A model generated the notes under the pieces. It was not told the DNA's origin and made no database searches. It was given only the letters and a program-made list of their open reading frames with translations. A stretch of 64,000 bases of DNA, taken from assembly GCA_965218055.1 (NCBI GenBank), contig CBDCKA010000001.1:496001-560000 (forward strand), written 5' to 3'. The position numbers were made by a program, and so were the translations under genes. The DNA comes from CBDBKE01 sp965218055. GTDB lineage: Bacteria > Acidobacteriota > Terriglobia > JAJPHL01 > JAPKYU01. How positions within the stretch are numbered: position 1 is the stretch's first letter; the number at the start of each line of letters is the position of its first letter. Shown piece after piece: positions 60,177-64,000 of the stretch.

Positions 60177-60219
60177 GCAGGTTTCAGCCTGCCAAGAAGA
60201 TGGCGCCCTGAAGGGCGCC
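60177..60219. repeat. REP-like double hairpin between nuoD and nuoE
   Basis: Two short hairpins follow each other: GCAGG(TTTCAG)CCTGC (60177-60192) and GGCGCCC(TGAA)GGGCGCC (60202-60219). The arrangement resembles bacterial REP-type elements and could also protect or terminate transcripts between nuoD and nuoE. Confidence 0.55.
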
Positions 60220-60229
60220 GCTACCACGC

Positions 60230-60760
60230 ATGTCCTCAAGCGGCAACGGCGTTCAGCCAGCAATCCGGATGCGTTTTAGCGATCCACTGGAAGCGCGCTT
60301 TGAGCAGTTGCTGGCGCGCTACCCGGTGCGGCGCTCGGCTCTGATCCCCATGCTGCTCTGGGCCCAGGACGAGATGGGTTCCCTGAGCCCCCAGATCATT
60401 GCCGAAATCGCCGCGCGCCTGGAGCTGAGCGAGCTGCAGGTGGAGGAGGTGGTCAGCTACTACTCCATGCTGCGCCGCCAGCCGGCCGGCAACTATCACG
60501 TCCAGGTCTGCACCAACATCTCCTGCATGCTGCGCGGGGCCTACCGCCTCTACGAACACGTGCAGCAGAAGCTGGGCCTGAAGCACAACCAGACCAGCGG
60601 TGATGGGATGTTCTCCCTGGAAGAAGTCGAGTGCCTCGGAGCTTGCTCTTGGGCGCCCGCCCTCCAGGTGAACTATGATTTCCACCACGAGGTGACCCCG
60701 GAAAAGTTCGACGAATTGATGGAAAAGCTGCGGAAAAATGGGACACCCGCTAGAAGTTAA
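60230..60760 (+). CDS. nuoE: NADH-quinone oxidoreductase subunit E
   Basis: The product is 176 aa, a thioredoxin-like [2Fe-2S] protein. Cluster Cys are in VCTNISCMLRGA and ECLGACSWAP. The helical N-terminus has ALIPMLLWAQDEMGSLSPQI and then VEEVVSYYSM. It carries electrons next to NuoF. Its 3' end overlaps nuoF. Confidence 0.93.
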   Translation: MSSSGNGVQPAIRMRFSDPLEARFEQLLARYPVRRSALIPMLLWAQDEMGSLSPQIIAEIAARLELSELQVEEVVSYYSMLRRQPAGNYHVQVCTNISCMLRGAYRLYEHVQQKLGLKHNQTSGDGMFSLEEVECLGACSWAPALQVNYDFHHEVTPEKFDELMEKLRKNGTPARS

Positions 60761-62033
60761 GATGGTCAGCAAGCGCTTCGGGCTGCCGAACTCGGCCTCG
60801 CTCGAAACCTACCGGTCGCTGGAGGGCTACCAGGCTCTGGGCAAAGCCCTCCAGATGACGCCGGAGGGTATCATCGAGGAGGTGAAGAAGTCGGCCCTGC
60901 GCGGCCGGGGCGGCGCCGGCTTCCCGGCAGGGATGAAGTGGGGCTTCCTCCCCCGCCAGTCGCCCAAACCGAAGTACATCGTCTGCAACGCCGATGAAGG
61001 GGAGCCGGGCACCTGTAAGGACCGGCTGCTGATGGAATACGACCCGCACCAGCTCATCGAGGGCATGCTGATCGCTGGTCTGGCCGTGGGTTCCCACCAA
61101 GGCTACATCTACATCCGCGGCGAATACCGATACCTGATCAAAATCATGGATCGGGCCATCGAGGAAGCTCACGCAGGTGGCATTCTGGGCCATAACATCC
61201 AAGGCAGCGGATTTGACTTCCACCTGTCCACCCACACCGGGGCCGGCTCCTACGAGTGCGGCGAGGAATCGGCGCTGCTGGAATCACTGGAAGGCAAGCG
61301 CGGCATCCCGCGCATTCGCCCGCCCTTCCCAGCGGTGGCGGGCCTCTACCAGTGCCCGACGGTGCTGAACAACGTGGAGACGTTCGCCGCCGTTCCGCAC
61401 ATCATCCTGCACGGCAGCGACTGGTTCCACAGCCTGGGCACGCCCAAGAACGGCGGCACGCGCCTGTTCGCGCTCAGCGGGCACGTCAACCGTCCGGGTG
61501 TCTACGAGCTGCCCCTGGGCATGCCGCTTCGCACCATGATTTACGACGTGGGGGGCGGCATTCCCGGCGGCAAGCAGCTGAAGGCGGTGATTCCTGGCGG
61601 CTCCTCGACTCCGATCCTGGTGGAAGAGCACCTGGACATCCCCATGGACTTTGACTCGCTGGCCAAGCTCGGCTCCTTTCTGGGCTCGGGCGGCGTGGTG
61701 GTGATGGACGAGGACACCTGCATGGTACAGGTGGCGCTGCGCATCATGAAGTTCTACGCCCACGAATCCTGCGGCTGGTGCATTCCCTGCCGCGAAGGAA
61801 CCACATGGCTGCACAAGATGCTGGCGCGCCTGCATCGCGGCGAGGGTGTCTCGGACGACGTGGAGTTGATCGGCGAGCTGGCTCACAACATCCTGGGCCG
61901 GACCTTTTGCCCGCTGGGCGACGCTGCTGCCATGCCGACCATCAGCATCGTGAAGTACTTTCGCCACGAATTTGAGGATCATCTGAACGGCAGACCCTGC
62001 CGGTTCGAAGGACAACACGGAATCCATAGCTGA
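60738..62033 (+). CDS. nuoF: NADH-quinone oxidoreductase subunit F
   Basis: The product is 431 aa, binding FMN, NADH and one [4Fe-4S] cluster. Signatures: GRGGAGFPAGMKWGFLP, CNADEGEPGTCKDRLLMEYD, AGSYECGEESALLESLEGKR and ESCGWCIPCREGTTWL, followed by the last Cys in RTFCPLGDAAAMP. Overlaps nuoE by 23 bp. A second NuoF-type domain exists in the formate dehydrogenase at 11.1-12.9 kb. Confidence 0.95.
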   Translation: MGHPLEVKMVSKRFGLPNSASLETYRSLEGYQALGKALQMTPEGIIEEVKKSALRGRGGAGFPAGMKWGFLPRQSPKPKYIVCNADEGEPGTCKDRLLMEYDPHQLIEGMLIAGLAVGSHQGYIYIRGEYRYLIKIMDRAIEEAHAGGILGHNIQGSGFDFHLSTHTGAGSYECGEESALLESLEGKRGIPRIRPPFPAVAGLYQCPTVLNNVETFAAVPHIILHGSDWFHSLGTPKNGGTRLFALSGHVNRPGVYELPLGMPLRTMIYDVGGGIPGGKQLKAVIPGGSSTPILVEEHLDIPMDFDSLAKLGSFLGSGGVVVMDEDTCMVQVALRIMKFYAHESCGWCIPCREGTTWLHKMLARLHRGEGVSDDVELIGELAHNILGRTFCPLGDAAAMPTISIVKYFRHEFEDHLNGRPCRFEGQHGIHS

Positions 62034-62049
62034 CCTGGGGGCTGACCTG

Positions 62050-64000
62050 GTGGCTGACTTGGTAACTCTGACGATCGACGGCAGGCAGGTCCAGGCGCCT
62101 GCCGGGACCCTGCTGATTGAAGCGGCAAAACGCGAGGGCATCGAGGTCCCATCGTTTTGTTACTACCCCGGGTTGTCGCTGCAAGCCGCCTGCCGCATGT
62201 GCGTGGTGGAAATCGAGAAGGCGCCCAAGCTGCAGACCGCCTGCACCGTGCCCGTAGCTGAGGGTATGGTGGCGCGGACCAACACGGAAAAGGTAAAGCT
62301 GGCGCGCAAATCCACCCTGGAGTTCCTGCTCACCAACCATCCTTTGGACTGCCCTGTCTGTGACAAAGGCGGCGAGTGCGAATTGCAGGACATGGTCTTC
62401 CGCTACGGCGCCGGGGGCAGCCGCTTCCGCGAGGAAAAGCTGCACGTCAATGAGCAGCAGTGGTCGCCGGTGGTCTACTTCGACGCCCCGCGCTGTATCC
62501 TGTGCTTCCGCTGCGTGCGGGTGTGCGACGAGGGAATGGATGTGGGCGCGCTGGGAGTGATGAACCGAGGCGCCCATTCCGAGATTGCTCCCAACCGTGG
62601 CAATCACCTGGAGTGCGAAGAGTGCGGCGCCTGCATCGATATCTGCCCGGTGGGCGCGCTGACCAGCGGCGCCTATCGCCACAAGGCGCGCCCCTGGGAA
62701 ATCCGTTACGTGCCCACGATCTGCACGCACTGTGGAGACGGCTGCAAGACGACGCTCAGCGTGCGCAATAACAGCATCCTGCGCGCCAACAACCGCGACC
62801 ACAGCGGGATTAACGGCGAGTTCCTCTGCATCAAGGGGCGCTACGCCTACGACTTCCTCGACCACCCGGGACGGCTCACGCAGCCGCTGCTGCGCAAGGA
62901 CGGCCAACTGGCACCGGTCTCCTGGGCCAAAGCACTGGCCGCAGTGAGTCGCCGCTTCCAGGAACTTCGCAGCCAAGGGCAGGCGTCTGGCGTGGTGGGC
63001 TCCAGCCACAGTAGCAATGAAGCTGGCTATTGCCTGCAGAAGTTCGCCCGGCTGGCGCTCGGCACCAATACTATTGACCATCACCGCAGCGCCGACTACC
63101 CGGCCCTGATGGACGCGCTCAGCGGGCGGCTGAGCAACCCCCGGCCGCTGGCCACCTCCGCCGACCTGCTCACCGCCCCGGCCGTCCTGCTGATCGGTAA
63201 CAACCTCACCGACCAGCATCCGATGCTGGCCTGGAATATCCGGACCAACGTGCGCCTCAATCGCGGGCGGCTGTTCCTCATCAACCGACAGCAAATCAAA
63301 CTGGAGCGACAGGCCGCGGCTGGGGGCGGGGTCCAGTTGATCCGGCGGGGCGAGGAGGGCGCGGCGCTGGAATTCCTGGGTGGGCGCGACGAGGCATTGC
63401 CCGCCAGCGCCGACCGTGAGTCGTGGAACAGCTTCCGCGAGCGGCTCCGCACCGAGAAGGACCTGGTCATGGTGTTTGGCTCCGAGGTGAAGGGTCAGGA
63501 TGTGGCCTGCCTGGTGCGCTTCGGCGACACGATGGAAGGGACCACGAGATACCTTGCCCTGGCCGACTCGAACAATTCCAGGGGCGCCGCCGACATGGGA
63601 CTGTTCCCCGACCTGCTGCCAGGCTACCTGCCGCTGGCTGACACGGCTGGCCGGAGGCGCTTCGAAGAACGCTGGAAGGGCCTGGTGCCGGAAGCTCCGG
63701 GGCTGGCGCTGGATGAAATGATGGCCGCAGCCCAGCGCGGCGAGCTGAGCGCGCTCTATGTCGTTGGAGCCAATCCCGTCAAGCGCTATCCCCTGGAGCC
63801 GGGCCGCACGTTCCTGGTCGTCGAGGACCTGTTCCTGACCGAAACTGCCGAGCGCGCCGACGTGGTGCTGCCAGCTTCGAGCGCCTACGAGATTCCCGGT
63901 ACGGTCACAAATACTTGCGGAGAGGTGCAGCGCCTGAACAAGGCGCTGACCGTCAACGGCCCCAAGCCGGACCTGGAAATCCTGGGCCTCATCGCCAAAG
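62050..64000 (+). CDS. nuoG: NADH-quinone oxidoreductase subunit G, 3'-partial
   Basis: Start GTG at 62050, with GGGGG about 9 nt before it. The frame is open to the window edge (650 codons seen). Domains: [2Fe-2S] ferredoxin (FCYYPG, AACRMCVVE, TACTVP), His/Cys cluster region (TNHPLDCPVCDKGGECELQD), two [4Fe-4S] motifs (CILCFRCVRVCDEG, CEECGACIDICPVGA) and the molybdopterin-type region with CTHCGDGCK and FLCIKGRYAYDF. The rest follows the MGD fold, which in NuoG has no cofactor. The end of the gene lies outside the window. Confidence 0.93.
   Translation, partial: MADLVTLTIDGRQVQAPAGTLLIEAAKREGIEVPSFCYYPGLSLQAACRMCVVEIEKAPKLQTACTVPVAEGMVARTNTEKVKLARKSTLEFLLTNHPLDCPVCDKGGECELQDMVFRYGAGGSRFREEKLHVNEQQWSPVVYFDAPRCILCFRCVRVCDEGMDVGALGVMNRGAHSEIAPNRGNHLECEECGACIDICPVGALTSGAYRHKARPWEIRYVPTICTHCGDGCKTTLSVRNNSILRANNRDHSGINGEFLCIKGRYAYDFLDHPGRLTQPLLRKDGQLAPVSWAKALAAVSRRFQELRSQGQASGVVGSSHSSNEAGYCLQKFARLALGTNTIDHHRSADYPALMDALSGRLSNPRPLATSADLLTAPAVLLIGNNLTDQHPMLAWNIRTNVRLNRGRLFLINRQQIKLERQAAAGGGVQLIRRGEEGAALEFLGGRDEALPASADRESWNSFRERLRTEKDLVMVFGSEVKGQDVACLVRFGDTMEGTTRYLALADSNNSRGAADMGLFPDLLPGYLPLADTAGRRRFEERWKGLVPEAPGLALDEMMAAAQRGELSALYVVGANPVKRYPLEPGRTFLVVEDLFLTETAERADVVLPASSAYEIPGTVTNTCGEVQRLNKALTVNGPKPDLEILGLIAK

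Noticed and set aside
1..64000. CRISPR array, or a defence or secondary-metabolite cluster
   Set aside because: No regularly spaced repeats, cas genes, restriction systems or NRPS/PKS domains were seen. The repeats found are dispersed or tandem pairs only.

Overview
The window looks like chromosomal DNA of a GC-rich, Gram-negative-type bacterium, most likely an Acidobacteriota member or a close relative. This is inferred from family content only: DUF3857/transglutaminase protein pairs, exported NHL and DUF1501/PSD1 proteins, a Sec-containing NAD-type formate dehydrogenase, B12-dependent ribonucleotide reductase, KpsF/GutQ sugar-phosphate isomerase and a 14-subunit-type complex I operon. No rRNA or marker gene is present to settle it.

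Layout. 0-10 kb: a GGDEF protein, three exported enzymes (HpcH/HpaI aldolase, NHL-repeat lyase-like protein, Tat-exported LarA-like protein), an unknown protein, a lipoprotein glycosidase cut by an IS3-family (IS407-group) element, and intergenic DNA rich in dispersed repeats. 10-20 kb, all on the minus strand: nrdJ, then a formate dehydrogenase whose catalytic subunit has an in-frame UGA (selenocysteine). Its alpha chain is split into two genes, and a NuoE-NuoF fusion gene lies between them. An amidase and a small partner gene follow. 20-24.4 kb: two tandem DUF3857/transglutaminase genes bracketed by a duplicated segment.

24.6-40 kb: a surface-polysaccharide region (galE, kdsD, CapD-like dehydratase, glycosyltransferases, O-antigen ligase, membrane sulfatase-like protein). 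Much of it is decayed. A sulfatase-like gene and a GT2 gene are each split by an IS with a clean target duplication, and removing the IS on paper restores the reading frame. A methyltransferase and an epimerase are truncated and joined. An IS1380 remnant and a frameshifted GT4 are also present. 40-45 kb: YihY-type membrane protein, PilZ remnant, minimal metallopeptidase, a GT2-GtrA-methyltransferase fusion protein and a third IS (IS3 family).

45-54 kb: recombinase-rich DNA at a tRNA-Glu gene. A tyrosine integrase abuts the 3' end of tRNA-Glu. An exact 49-bp copy of that 3' end lies 7.6 kb away and marks the far end of an integrated island. Its cargo is a DUF1501 + PSD1/DUF1549/DUF1553 pair flanked by inverted copies of a dispersed repeat. 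A decayed large serine recombinase ends in the distal repeat, suggesting repeated use of the same site.

54-64 kb: conserved chromosome with a LytS-like sensor kinase, ribA, a MerR regulator, thiS, an unknown protein and the operon nuoA-C-D-E-F-G. nuoB is not at its usual place between nuoA and nuoC, and nuoG runs off the window.

The most noteworthy points are the split, reordered selenocysteine formate dehydrogenase, the three-domain lipid-sugar fusion protein, the tRNA-Glu island and the dispersed repeat family that also brackets its cargo. I found no convincing evidence of a wholly new defence or biosynthetic system.
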